Part shown: positions 1 through 6,541 of the stretch, piece after piece
How the letters are laid out: the number at the start of each line of letters is the position of its first letter
Position numbering within the stretch: the first letter of the stretch is position 1
Notes under the pieces: generated by a model
What the model saw: only the letters and a program-made list of their open reading frames with translations
The model's database searches: none
What the model was told of the DNA's origin: nothing
NCBI GenBank assembly: GCA_948468325.1
Contig: CAOKHR010000061.1
Location: 1-10,757 of the forward strand
From: an uncultured Lachnospiraceae bacterium
Lineage (GTDB): Bacteria; Bacillota; Clostridia; Lachnospirales; Lachnospiraceae
Length of the DNA stretch: 10,757 bases
Direction of reading: 5' to 3'
Translations under genes and position numbers: made by a program

Positions 1-1218
1 CTGCAAATAAACACAAGCATTACATATGACGAGGAGCTTTTGCGGGAGAAGGTAATGTCTTTAGACTGTCTGAAAGAAGGACAGATGCGAAAGCCCCAGA
101 ATGCATTTATACAGATGACAGAAGAGGGATATGAGCTTGTTCCGGAAGACAGAGGAACTTATCTGATTCCGGACAGAGTATTTGCCAGAGTAAAAGCGGC
201 GGTAGATGCCGGGGAATCGGAGTTTACATTTACGGATGACCTTTATGAGAAGCCGGAAGTGACTTCGGATGATCCGGTGCTTTCGGAATGTATGGCGAAG
301 ATACAGTCTTTTTTTGGAGCAGAAATTACATATGATATGGGTGAAGATAAAGAAGTTGTTGACAAGAGCGTCATTTCTTCCTGGATTACAGTCGATGAAA
401 ATTATAATGTCTCGTTTGATGAAAGCAAAGCAGCCGCTTATGTCCAGAGTCTGGCAAGTAAATATAATACTTACGGAGACGAGCGGGAGTTTTTGACTGC
501 AAAAGGAGATACGATTACGATCGGCGGCGGAGATTACGGCTGGGTTATTGACAAGGAAGCCGAACGGGAACAATTGATTCAGGAAGTAAAGAACGGTGAA
601 ATCAGGACAAGGGAGCCGGTCTATTCCCAGACTGCCGTCAGCCGCAACAAAAATGACATTGGCAATACGTATGTCGAAGTAGACTATACCAATCAGCATT
701 TGTGGTACTTCGAAGAGGGCGTCTTAAAGCTGGAATCGGATTTCGTATCCGGAAACATCAGCAGAGGGAACGGTTCTCCGGACGGCGTGTTTAAAGTCGT
801 TTATAAAAAAAGCCCCGCTGTTTTAAAAGGCGAAGATTATGAATCCGATGTAACTTACTTTATCCCGTTTGCATATAACGTAGGTTTTCACGATGCTTCC
901 TGGCGGGGAAAATTCGGCGGTACGATTTACAAGACCTCCGGTTCCCATGGCTGCGTTAATATGCCGGAAGAAAAAGCGGCAAAATTATATGAAATGGTCG
1001 AAGTGAATACGCCCGTTATTGCGTATTACAGGGAAAAAGTAAAACTGACTGCGGAAAATACGAAAATTTCCAACGCCTATTCTTATGTGGATGAAGAAAA
1101 AGAAAAGGCAAGGCGGGAGGAAGAGCAGCGGGCGGCAAGCGATGCTGCCCAGAATATGCCGCAGCCGGGAGAGGGGCAGCAGATTACCGAAGACGGAAGT
1201 ATTGAGCCGATTGGATAG
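1..1218 (+). CDS. L,D-transpeptidase (YkuD domain) with N-terminal peptidoglycan-binding-like region, 5' end outside window
   Basis: The reading frame is open from base 1 to the TAG at 1216-1218, so this is the last 405 codons of a longer gene; any signal anchor lies off the left edge. A YkuD catalytic domain spans about 667-1029. It has the family signature: a His at codon 889-891, then 17 residues, then Ser-His-Gly-Cys-Val-Asn, with the nucleophilic Cys codon at 952-954. Such enzymes form 3-3 cross-links or attach groups to peptidoglycan outside the membrane. The roughly 220 residues before it resemble the repeated PG_binding_4-type region usual for clostridial YkuD proteins; this is judged by general resemblance. 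The last 55 or so residues are a charged Glu/Gln/Ala-rich tail, probably disordered. A TTG at 40 is in frame, but coding continues upstream of it, so I do not take it as the start. Family call is secure; substrate is not. Confidence 0.92.
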   Translation: MQINTSITYDEELLREKVMSLDCLKEGQMRKPQNAFIQMTEEGYELVPEDRGTYLIPDRVFARVKAAVDAGESEFTFTDDLYEKPEVTSDDPVLSECMAKIQSFFGAEITYDMGEDKEVVDKSVISSWITVDENYNVSFDESKAAAYVQSLASKYNTYGDEREFLTAKGDTITIGGGDYGWVIDKEAEREQLIQEVKNGEIRTREPVYSQTAVSRNKNDIGNTYVEVDYTNQHLWYFEEGVLKLESDFVSGNISRGNGSPDGVFKVVYKKSPAVLKGEDYESDVTYFIPFAYNVGFHDASWRGKFGGTIYKTSGSHGCVNMPEEKAAKLYEMVEVNTPVIAYYREKVKLTAENTKISNAYSYVDEEKEKARREEEQRAASDAAQNMPQPGEGQQITEDGSIEPIG

Positions 1219-1222
1219 AAGC

Positions 1223-1236
1223 GTATATGCATATAC
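1223..1236. repeat. 14-bp perfect palindrome in the L,D-transpeptidase/thrC gap
   Basis: The sequence GTATATGCATATAC is its own reverse complement and lies in the 36-bp gap, 18 bp before the thrC ATG. It could be an operator half-site pair or a small mRNA hairpin, or simply chance in AT-rich sequence. No regulator is encoded beside it. Confidence 0.4.
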
Positions 1237-1254
1237 AGAAAAGAGGATGAAAAA

Positions 1255-2754
1255 ATGGAATTATTGTATAAGAGTACCAGAAATGCAGACGAGAAAGTGA
1301 CTGCATCACAGGCAATTTTAAAAGGGCTTGCAGACGGCGGGGGACTTTTTGTGCCGGAAGAGATTCCGTCACTGGATACGGATTTGGATGATCTGGCAAA
1401 GATGACATATCAGGAAACGGCATATCTGGTTATGAGTAAGTTTTTGACAGATTTTACGGAAGAAGAATTAAAAAGCTGCATCGCATCTGCTTACGACAGT
1501 AAGTTTGATACGGAAGAGATTGCACCTCTGGTAAGTGCGGGAGGCGCTTATTATCTGGAATTATTTCACGGCGCTACCATTGCCTTTAAAGATATGGCGC
1601 TGTCCATTCTTCCGCATCTGCTGATTACTGCAGCAAAGAAGAATCATGTAACAAATGAAATTGTCATTTTGACAGCGACTTCAGGAGATACCGGAAAAGC
1701 AGCGCTGGCGGGCTTTGCAGATGTTGAGGGCACAAAGATTATCGTATTTTACCCTAAACACGGCGTAAGTCCTATTCAGGAAAAGCAGATGGTGACCCAG
1801 AAAGGAGAAAACACATTTGTCATAGGCATCCATGGAAATTTTGACCAGGCCCAGTCCGGAGTAAAAAAAATGTTTTCGGATGCTTCCCTTGCAAAAGCAA
1901 TGGGTGATGCAGGCTATCAGTTTTCTTCTGCCAATTCCATTAATATCGGCCGTTTGGTTCCGCAGATTGTGTACTATGTGTATGCATATGCAAAATTATA
2001 TGCAAATGGTGAAATTGCGAAAGGGGAAAGAATAAATATTACAGTGCCGACCGGCAACTTCGGAAATATTCTGGCCGCGTTTTATGCAAAGCAAATGGGG
2101 CTTCCGATTGCGAAACTCATCTGCGCCTCCAACGAAAACAAAGTGTTATATGATTTCTTTTCAACCGGTATTTACGATAAAAACAGGGAATTTATGCTGA
2201 CGTCTTCTCCGTCTATGGATATTTTGATTTCCAGCAATCTGGAGCGTTTGATTTACCGCATTGCCGGGAATGATGCCAAAAAGAATGCGGAATTTATGAA
2301 AGCGCTTATTTCTGACGGCAGATATGAGATCACAGAAGCAATGAAAGATCAGCTTAAGGATTTCTATGGGAATTATGCAACAGAAGAAGAAACGGCCCGG
2401 ATGATTCGGGAATTGTATGAAGAAACAGGCTATGTGACAGATACACACACGGCGGTAGCAGCGGGCGTATACAGAAAGTATAAGGAGGAAACGGCAGATA
2501 ATGATGTAAAAACCATTATTGTTTCTACGGCAAGCCCGTATAAATTTACCAGAAGCGTTATGAATGCGATTTACCAGAACAAATACGATTTCATGACAGA
2601 CTTTGAACTGGTGGATGAACTCAGTAAAATTTCCGGGGTAGAAATTCCGCAGGCAATCGAAGAGATTCGAAGTGCAAAAGAGCTTCACGATTGTGTATGT
2701 GAGGCAGATGAGATGGAGAGCATCGTAAAAAAGATTTTAAATATTGAGGAATAA
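1255..2754 (+). CDS. thrC: Threonine synthase
   Basis: The 499-residue product is a PLP-dependent lyase of the threonine synthase family. It converts O-phospho-L-homoserine and water to L-threonine and phosphate in the cytoplasm, the last step of threonine synthesis. The N-terminal cap region (about 1-95) is followed by the PLP-lysine motif HGATIAFKD with Lys112, the phosphate-binding SGDTGKAA stretch (143-150), a SANSINIGR segment (225-233) and the Gly/Asn-rich PTGNFGN loop (265-271). The length is normal for bacterial ThrC. The ATG at 1255 is preceded by an AGAGGAT ribosome site about 9 bases upstream. The gap to the upstream transpeptidase gene is only 36 bp and lacks room for a leader such as a T-box, so read-through from upstream is likely, although the functions are unrelated. 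No hom or thrB gene is adjacent. A hairpin terminator follows directly. Confidence 0.97.
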   Translation: MELLYKSTRNADEKVTASQAILKGLADGGGLFVPEEIPSLDTDLDDLAKMTYQETAYLVMSKFLTDFTEEELKSCIASAYDSKFDTEEIAPLVSAGGAYYLELFHGATIAFKDMALSILPHLLITAAKKNHVTNEIVILTATSGDTGKAALAGFADVEGTKIIVFYPKHGVSPIQEKQMVTQKGENTFVIGIHGNFDQAQSGVKKMFSDASLAKAMGDAGYQFSSANSINIGRLVPQIVYYVYAYAKLYANGEIAKGERINITVPTGNFGNILAAFYAKQMGLPIAKLICASNENKVLYDFFSTGIYDKNREFMLTSSPSMDILISSNLERLIYRIAGNDAKKNAEFMKALISDGRYEITEAMKDQLKDFYGNYATEEETARMIRELYEETGYVTDTHTAVAAGVYRKYKEETADNDVKTIIVSTASPYKFTRSVMNAIYQNKYDFMTDFELVDELSKISGVEIPQAIEEIRSAKELHDCVCEADEMESIVKKILNIEE

Positions 2755-2762
2755 TAAAATCA

Positions 2763-2787
2763 GGAAGGGCGAAAGCCCTTCCTTTTA
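2763..2787. terminator. Hairpin terminator between convergent thrC and phosphatase-like gene
   Basis: GGAAGGGC (2763-2770), loop GAAA, GCCCTTCC (2775-2782) form a perfect 8-bp GC-rich stem with a stable tetraloop. It is followed by TTTTA on the plus strand and by a weaker T-rich run (TGATTTTATTATT) on the minus strand. It is placed to stop thrC and probably the convergent operon too. It overlaps the stop codon of the minus-strand gene at 2785-2787. Confidence 0.9.
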
Positions 2788-3666
2788 TAGTTTAATCAGT
2801 ATGTTTAAAGTTCCGAAAGGATAAGTAATCGGCAGATGAATCATAGTGGATGTCGTGCTGATCAACGTATTTTCCAGGTCTGTCGGCGGATTTAAAAGAA
2901 GTTCAATGGAATCCTCATTTGAAATATTTACATTAAATAAACCATTATGGATATTTAAGAAATCCTTTATCGAATCTTGCACATATTCATTGTAATTTAA
3001 ATACTCTTCTCCCGTGTAACGGGATGCAAACATAATGGCAGTATCTTCTCCCATATCAAGATAGGAAATTAGGGAATATTCTCCGTTAATAATCTGACCG
3101 GCACAATGCTCTGTTATGTATTCCTGACATAATGTAGGATTTAAGGGTATAAAATCTTCGCCGATAAAACGGATCAGATTATTAAATAAAAGAGATAAAT
3201 ATTTAATCAGATAATTCGGAATATCTGAATAAGTAATTAAAAACAGGTTGCGGATTAATGTGTGCAGATTTTCCTGTTGTATACTGGCATTTTCCAGCTG
3301 GGAAAGTTCATTTTCCTCCTGATAAGAAATGATATACTCTTTTAATTCAGCGTCTGTCATAGCGCCGTTTTCCACTAACCGCTGGCCGATCAGCAGATAA
3401 ATCGGTATCTGCTGATTGAGAAGAGTCTCAAGCTGCTCATTTGTCAAATATCCTGCTGCAACTGCGAGTTCGCCGAAACGTTTGTTTTCATGAGCCTGCC
3501 GTATCAGAATATCGTTTACCTGTGAAACATTCATATACCCGGCATGGATAGCTAATGTGCCGAGTTTCAGGTGTCTGATATGCTGTTCTTCCATAGCCTG
3601 AATTACCTGTCCTGCAGTGACTGCCTGTTTGCGTAACAGATAATTGCCGAAAAATTGTGCGTACAT
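2785..3666 (-). CDS. Four MshEN-like repeats fused to a CheC/CheX-type phosphatase domain
   Basis: The 293-residue cytoplasmic protein has two parts. Residues 5-116 hold four tandem 24-residue units separated by 5-residue spacers: 5-28, 34-57, 63-86 and a weaker 92-115. Each has Gly at position 3, hydrophobic residues at 17 and 21, and (units 1-3) Gln at 24; units 2-4 also have Gly at position 10. This 24+5+24 layout matches the MshEN cyclic-di-GMP-binding domain at the N terminus of GspE/MshE ATPases; units 2 (KLG...) and 3 (RFG...) match best. Residues about 155-293 resemble CheX. They fit the CheC/CheX/FliY phosphatase signature [D/S]-x3-E-x2-N-x22-P as D231-x3-D235-x2-N238-x22-P261, with Asp in place of Glu. 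The family's role is to remove phosphate from CheY-like receivers. The start codon abuts the stop of the adjacent receiver gene, which is the obvious partner. Phosphatase activity and ligand binding are inferred. Confidence 0.72.
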   Translation of the reverse strand: MYAQFFGNYLLRKQAVTAGQVIQAMEEQHIRHLKLGTLAIHAGYMNVSQVNDILIRQAHENKRFGELAVAAGYLTNEQLETLLNQQIPIYLLIGQRLVENGAMTDAELKEYIISYQEENELSQLENASIQQENLHTLIRNLFLITYSDIPNYLIKYLSLLFNNLIRFIGEDFIPLNPTLCQEYITEHCAGQIINGEYSLISYLDMGEDTAIMFASRYTGEEYLNYNEYVQDSIKDFLNIHNGLFNVNISNEDSIELLLNPPTDLENTLISTTSTMIHLPITYPFGTLNILIKL

Positions 3667-4047
3667 TTATTCTCCTCCTTCAAAACGACTTTTGAGAATA
3701 GATTCTATCTGGCAGCTGTTGAGAGGTTTTTGAATAAAATCTCTGGCTCCAAGCTGGATAGCCTGTCTTAACTGTGATTGTGTGCCAACAGAAGATACAA
3801 TGACAACATCTGCGTCAGGGTCTATTTCCATAATTTCAGATATAGCAGAAAGACCGTCTTTTACCGGCATAACAATATCCAGAAAGACAAGATCCGGAGA
3901 ATGCTCTTTATAAAGATCGACGACTTCCTGCCCGTTTGAAGCCTCTATGATACGATTTACTTTTAGAGGAGAAATAATATCATTTAATTGTTTTCTTGCT
4001 AAAATGGAATCATCACAAATTAATATTTTTGTATCTTCTAATTTCAT
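3667..4047 (-). CDS. Stand-alone CheY-like response regulator receiver
   Basis: At 126 residues this is one receiver domain with no output domain. The acidic pocket is Asp12/Asp13 (ICDDS), the phosphoryl acceptor is Asp57 (VFLDIVMP), the switch Ser is Ser85 (VIVSSVG), an aromatic Phe104 sits before the end, and the conserved Lys is Lys107 (QKPL). All catalytic positions are present, so it should be phosphorylatable. It is the first gene of a two-gene operon; the next gene encodes a likely receiver phosphatase. The ATG at 4047 has an AAAGGAG site upstream. It probably acts by protein-protein contact, as CheY or Spo0F do, because there is no DNA-binding part. No histidine kinase or flagellar gene is in the window, so the input and the target are unknown. 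Confidence 0.93.
   Translation of the reverse strand: MKLEDTKILICDDSILARKQLNDIISPLKVNRIIEASNGQEVVDLYKEHSPDLVFLDIVMPVKDGLSAISEIMEIDPDADVVIVSSVGTQSQLRQAIQLGARDFIQKPLNSCQIESILKSRFEGGE
3674..3680 (-). promoter_or_regulatory. Strong ribosome site inside the end of the receiver gene
   Basis: On the minus strand AAGGAGG lies 7 bases before the phosphatase-like gene's ATG and inside the last codons of the receiver gene, whose TAA directly precedes that ATG (TAAATG). This fixes the start of the second gene and points to coupled translation of the pair. Confidence 0.85.
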
Positions 4048-4082
4048 AGTAACGCTCCTTTATGCTGAATATAATATATCAT

Positions 4083-4111
4083 ATTTTATACCATACATTG
4101 CAAAGTTTCAA
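4083..4111 (-). promoter_or_regulatory. Likely sigma-A promoter of the receiver/phosphatase operon
   Basis: On the minus strand TTGAAA (plus-strand 4106-4111) and TAAAAT (4083-4088) are separated by 17 bases, 35 bp before the receiver ATG. The area is very AT-rich, so other -10 choices nearby (TATAAA, TATATT) are possible. Confidence 0.55.
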
Positions 4112-4149
4112 TATCTTTCTAAAAAATTAGCAAAGCGTAAGTTTTACGA

Positions 4150-4178
4150 TTGCATGAAAGGGCGCTTCCATATATAAT
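4150..4178 (+). promoter_or_regulatory. Likely sigma-A promoter of the small membrane protein/ECF S-component operon
   Basis: TTGCAT (4150-4155), a 17-base spacer and a consensus TATAAT (4173-4178) lie 23 bp before the ATG at 4202. It is divergent from the receiver operon promoter, with about 40 bp between the two -35 boxes. Confidence 0.7.
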
Positions 4179-4201
4179 GGAAAAGAAAGCGAGGGATAGG
4201 A

Positions 4202-4552
4202 ATGGACTATATAATTATTTTTGATGTCATCATAGCGGTTTTGGGCATGTATCTTTTGTACTCTGCACTGCAGATGAAACGGACGCAGAAGATCAGTACA
4301 TTAATTGTGAACAAAGATGCAATAGCAAAATGCAGGGATAAAAAGAGCTTTATCGAAAGTATTTACAAAAAAATGGCGCTTTTCGGCATTGTTTCTATTG
4401 TTTTTGGAATCTGCGGCTGCATTGACGATATGGTGTATAGTTTTGGAAGAACATACGATATTGTCAGCGTATTATTATATCTTGCCGCCTGGTTTTTGTT
4501 TTCAAGAGAGATCAGAAATGAGAGCGGTAAATATTTTTACCAGGAGGGTTGA
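4202..4552 (+). CDS. Small three-helix membrane protein of unknown function
   Basis: I do not recognise this 116-residue protein. It has three predicted hydrophobic helices at about 3-22, 58-74 and 86-101. The basic stretch 24-57 between helices 1 and 2 and the charged C-terminal tail suggest that loop and the C terminus face the cytoplasm. The ATG follows a purine-rich GAGGGATAGG site and a good promoter. Its TGA stop lies 2 bases before the ATG of the ECF S-component gene, whose ribosome site is inside this gene, so the two are co-transcribed and probably translationally coupled. This association suggests a role tied to the transporter, such as an accessory or regulatory subunit, but nothing in the sequence proves it. 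No signal peptide, metal motif or enzyme motif is visible. Confidence 0.75.
   Translation: MDYIIIFDVIIAVLGMYLLYSALQMKRTQKISTLIVNKDAIAKCRDKKSFIESIYKKMALFGIVSIVFGICGCIDDMVYSFGRTYDIVSVLLYLAAWFLFSREIRNESGKYFYQEG
4542..4547 (+). promoter_or_regulatory. Ribosome site that sets the start of the ECF S-component
   Basis: AGGAGG lies 7 bases before the ATG at 4555. A TTG at 4549 is in frame but only 1 base from this site, so the ATG is the better start. Confidence 0.8.
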
Positions 4553-4554
4553 TA

Positions 4555-5133
4555 ATGGAAAGAAAGAATAATGCTGTTTTTAATCTGACTTTAGCGGCAA
4601 TGTTTCTGGCGATTGGATTGGTTCTTCCGTTTTTTACAGGGCAAATTCCGCAGATTGGAAGTATGCTTCTGCCGATGCATATTCCGGTTCTTTTGTGTGG
4701 TTTGATCTGTGGCTGGCAGTATGGCCTCTGCATTGGTTTTATTATGCCTGTCCTGCGGTATTTTTTGTTTGGGATGCCGGTGCTGATGCCAGGCGGAATT
4801 GCAATGGCTTTTGAGCTGGCTGTTTATGGTCTGGTAGTCGGGCTTTTATATTCCCGTTCCCGTTGGAAATGCGTAATTGCGCTTTACCGCAGCATGGTTT
4901 CAGCAATGCTTTCCGGACGCGTTGTATGGGGTATGGTGCAGATGTTTCTGCTTGGAATAAGAGGAGAAAGCTTTACATGGAAGATGTTTCTGACGGGAGC
5001 TTTTTTCAATGCAGTTCCCGGTATCATTCTGCAGTTTATTTTAATTCCGTCTATTATGGTTGCTCTGAACCGGACAGGTCTTGTACCGTTTACACAGCAT
5101 AAAGCTGCGCTGAAAAAGAAAGCCGAAAAATAA
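4555..5133 (+). CDS. ECF transporter S-component (substrate unknown)
   Basis: The 192-residue integral membrane protein has the look of an energy-coupling-factor substrate-binding subunit. Hydrophobic helices lie at about 8-26, 42-67, 76-99, 105-132 and 148-172, with a positively charged C terminus. Helix 1 carries an AxxxA pattern (Ala15, Ala19), the motif known in S-components for docking on the EcfT subunit. The LPMHIPV loop (39-45), a GMP...PGG loop (73-81) and a Glu-Leu-x-x-Tyr-Gly segment (87-92) are typical of the PF12822-like group. These proteins capture vitamins or similar micronutrients. No EcfA or EcfT gene is adjacent, so it is probably a group II system using a shared energising module encoded elsewhere. 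It is translated from the ATG at 4555, directly after the small membrane protein gene. Substrate cannot be told from the sequence. Confidence 0.82.
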   Translation: MERKNNAVFNLTLAAMFLAIGLVLPFFTGQIPQIGSMLLPMHIPVLLCGLICGWQYGLCIGFIMPVLRYFLFGMPVLMPGGIAMAFELAVYGLVVGLLYSRSRWKCVIALYRSMVSAMLSGRVVWGMVQMFLLGIRGESFTWKMFLTGAFFNAVPGIILQFILIPSIMVALNRTGLVPFTQHKAALKKKAEK

Positions 5134-5140
5134 AAATAAT

Positions 5141-5412
5141 ATGTATACCGTAGAATTTAATGAAGATATAAACGCATGAATAAATTCCGGAAGAAAGGGT
5201 TTTCGCAGCGTGATCTTGCATAATTAAGCGGAGTAAAACAACCTGCCATTGTAAGATTGGAAAGCATGAAATCAACGCCTCAAATTGACACATTATTAAA
5301 GATATTTGCTCCGTTGGGGTATACGCTTTCAATCACATCAATTGAGAATAAGCAGAAAAAGGGATATGAGATAATAAAAGACGATGTCCGGTGTCAAGAG
5401 CTTATTTTGTGA
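5141..5412 (+). pseudogene. Decayed toxin-antitoxin relic: HTH antitoxin remnant with a possible toxin N terminus
   Basis: Frame 1 from the ATG at 5176 reads 15 codons ending GFSQRDLA, then an in-frame TAA (5221-5223), then 62 open codons to the TGA at 5410-5412. These include LSGVKQPAIVRLE and TPQIDTLLKIFAPLGYTLSI. Read through the stop, this is a classic XRE/HigA-type helix-turn-helix antitoxin; the TAA sits where such proteins usually have Lys or Glu. Just upstream in another frame, ATG 5141 opens MYTVEFNEDINA and then TGA. This resembles the first residues of HigB/RelE-type toxins (MYxVEFYEDxNG). The arrangement fits a toxin gene almost wholly deleted and joined out of frame to a nonsense-mutated antitoxin gene. 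No convincing ribosome site precedes 5141. The antitoxin likeness is strong; the toxin stub is only 12 codons and tentative. Confidence 0.7.
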
Positions 5413-5467
5413 TTTAGATACTGTATAGAGATATGCGGTGTTTTTTGTTTTGGGGTCCGGAATAATA

Positions 5468-5496
5468 TTGTCATTTTTTGAATAAAGTTGTATAAT
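5468..5496 (+). promoter_or_regulatory. Sigma-A-type promoter of the zinc-ribbon-like membrane protein gene
   Basis: TTGTCA (5468-5473) and a consensus TATAAT (5491-5496) are separated by 17 bases, 28 bp before the ATG at 5525. This is the best promoter match in the window. Confidence 0.8.
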
Positions 5497-5524
5497 GGTA
5501 AAAATAAGAACGGGGGAATAATAG

Positions 5525-6457
5525 ATGAATATGCAGATGGAAAGTGTTCTGCCAAACGGATTTGTGCTTGAAAAAGCGCAGAATATGATGCATGGAACAT
5601 ATCGTGGGATTACTTTTCTGATTGTACCGATGGAAGCAGAAAATCAATATCATGTACAGATTTATGCAGAGGTAGAAAAGAATCCAAATAAAGATACTTT
5701 TTTGAGAAGTTTTAGCAGTATAGGCCAGAAATATCCTTTTGTACATCATACCAGTTATAACGGCTCGGATATGGTTTCTGTTTATGTGGTTTCCGGCGGG
5801 CAGGACGATAAAGCAAATCTGATGGCTGCGATTGCTGCTGCTGCGTCCGAATGTGAAATGTATGAAATACATAACTGCTGCGCACATTGCAAAAATGTTG
5901 TGCCGCTGCATGCAGCTGCCGTAGACAATGCACCTCTTTTGATCTGTGATTCCTGTTTTTCCCAGATGATGAACAGAACGGGCAGTACGGCTGCCAGAAA
6001 AGAAAATCCCCTGCCTGGCATTATAGGGGCGGTTTTAGGCGTTTTGATTGGTTCGGCTTTGTGGATTGCAATTGCACAGATTGGATTTATTGCAGGAATC
6101 GCAGGACTTGCAATTGTATTCTGCGGAATGAAAGGATATGAGGTTTTAGGCGGAAAACTTTCAAAAAAAGGAATTGTCATTTGCATAATTCTTTCCTGTC
6201 TGGTAATTCTGGGAGCGGAATTTGTATCGCTTGCCATTGCCGTATATCGGGAGATGAACAAAATGTATGAACTCACGTTTACAGAAGCGCTTAGCTGGAT
6301 GCCCGAAGTGATACAGAGACCGCAAACGATTGTTATCATCGTAAAAGATCTGGTTGTTGGATATTTGCTTACAATCTGGGCAAGCTTTGCAAAGCTAAAA
6401 AGTGTATGGCATCAGGTGGGAGAAGTTCCGGCACAGCATCATATAGTACGTTTTTAA
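5525..6457 (+). CDS. Unrecognised membrane protein with an N-terminal cytoplasmic-type domain and a CxxC...CxxC knuckle
   Basis: I do not recognise this 310-residue protein. Residues 1 to about 110 form a soluble domain rich in beta-like segments. A four-Cys pattern follows, Cys119-x2-Cys122 and Cys141-x2-Cys144, which looks like a zinc ribbon. After a short Arg/Lys linker come hydrophobic helices at about 165-184, 187-204, 216-240 and 268-288. The layout resembles bacterial proteins with a metal-binding head on a membrane anchor; whether zinc is bound is inferred. The ATG at 5525 follows GGGGGA at 7-base spacing and a strong promoter, so it is a monocistronic unit closed by a hairpin at 6470-6514. 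A second in-frame ATG lies two codons downstream. Neighbours give no functional hint: an antitoxin relic upstream and convergent citrate synthase downstream. Confidence 0.85.
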   Translation: MNMQMESVLPNGFVLEKAQNMMHGTYRGITFLIVPMEAENQYHVQIYAEVEKNPNKDTFLRSFSSIGQKYPFVHHTSYNGSDMVSVYVVSGGQDDKANLMAAIAAAASECEMYEIHNCCAHCKNVVPLHAAAVDNAPLLICDSCFSQMMNRTGSTAARKENPLPGIIGAVLGVLIGSALWIAIAQIGFIAGIAGLAIVFCGMKGYEVLGGKLSKKGIVICIILSCLVILGAEFVSLAIAVYREMNKMYELTFTEALSWMPEVIQRPQTIVIIVKDLVVGYLLTIWASFAKLKSVWHQVGEVPAQHHIVRF

Positions 6458-6469
6458 AAATATTAAAGC

Positions 6470-6514
6470 AAAAAACCGTGCATCAGACGATAAAAAGCTG
6501 ATGTACGGTTTTTT
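6470..6514. terminator. Bidirectional terminator between convergent genes
   Basis: The arms at 6470-6486 and 6498-6514 pair over 17 bp with one G-T wobble around an 11-base loop. The outer A-run and T-run give a U-tract on either strand. It lies 12 bp after the membrane protein gene and 27 bp from the citrate synthase stop, so it can serve both. Confidence 0.92.
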
Positions 6515-6541
6515 ATATATTAAATATTGCAGAGAAAGCCT

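Noticed and set aside
40..42. TTG as the start of the L,D-transpeptidase
   Set aside because: The same frame is open and protein-like back to base 1, and no ribosome site precedes it; the gene simply begins outside the window.
61..699. Minus-strand open frame of 212 codons inside the L,D-transpeptidase gene
   Set aside because: It lies opposite a clearly conserved gene, is rich in Ile/Phe/Arg/Asn from reversed codons, and lacks a ribosome site and domain features.
1219..1254. T-box or attenuator ahead of thrC
   Set aside because: The gap is only 36 bp, too short for such a leader.
2161..2688. Minus-strand open frame of 175 codons inside thrC
   Set aside because: It is antisense to conserved threonine synthase codons and has Cys/Arg/Phe-rich, non-protein-like composition.
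5413..5467. Terminator near the T-run around 5431
   Set aside because: A T-rich stretch is present but I found no stable stem before it.
5782..6339. Minus-strand open frame of 185 codons inside the zinc-ribbon-like membrane protein gene
   Set aside because: The plus-strand gene has the promoter, ribosome site and terminator; the antisense frame has none.
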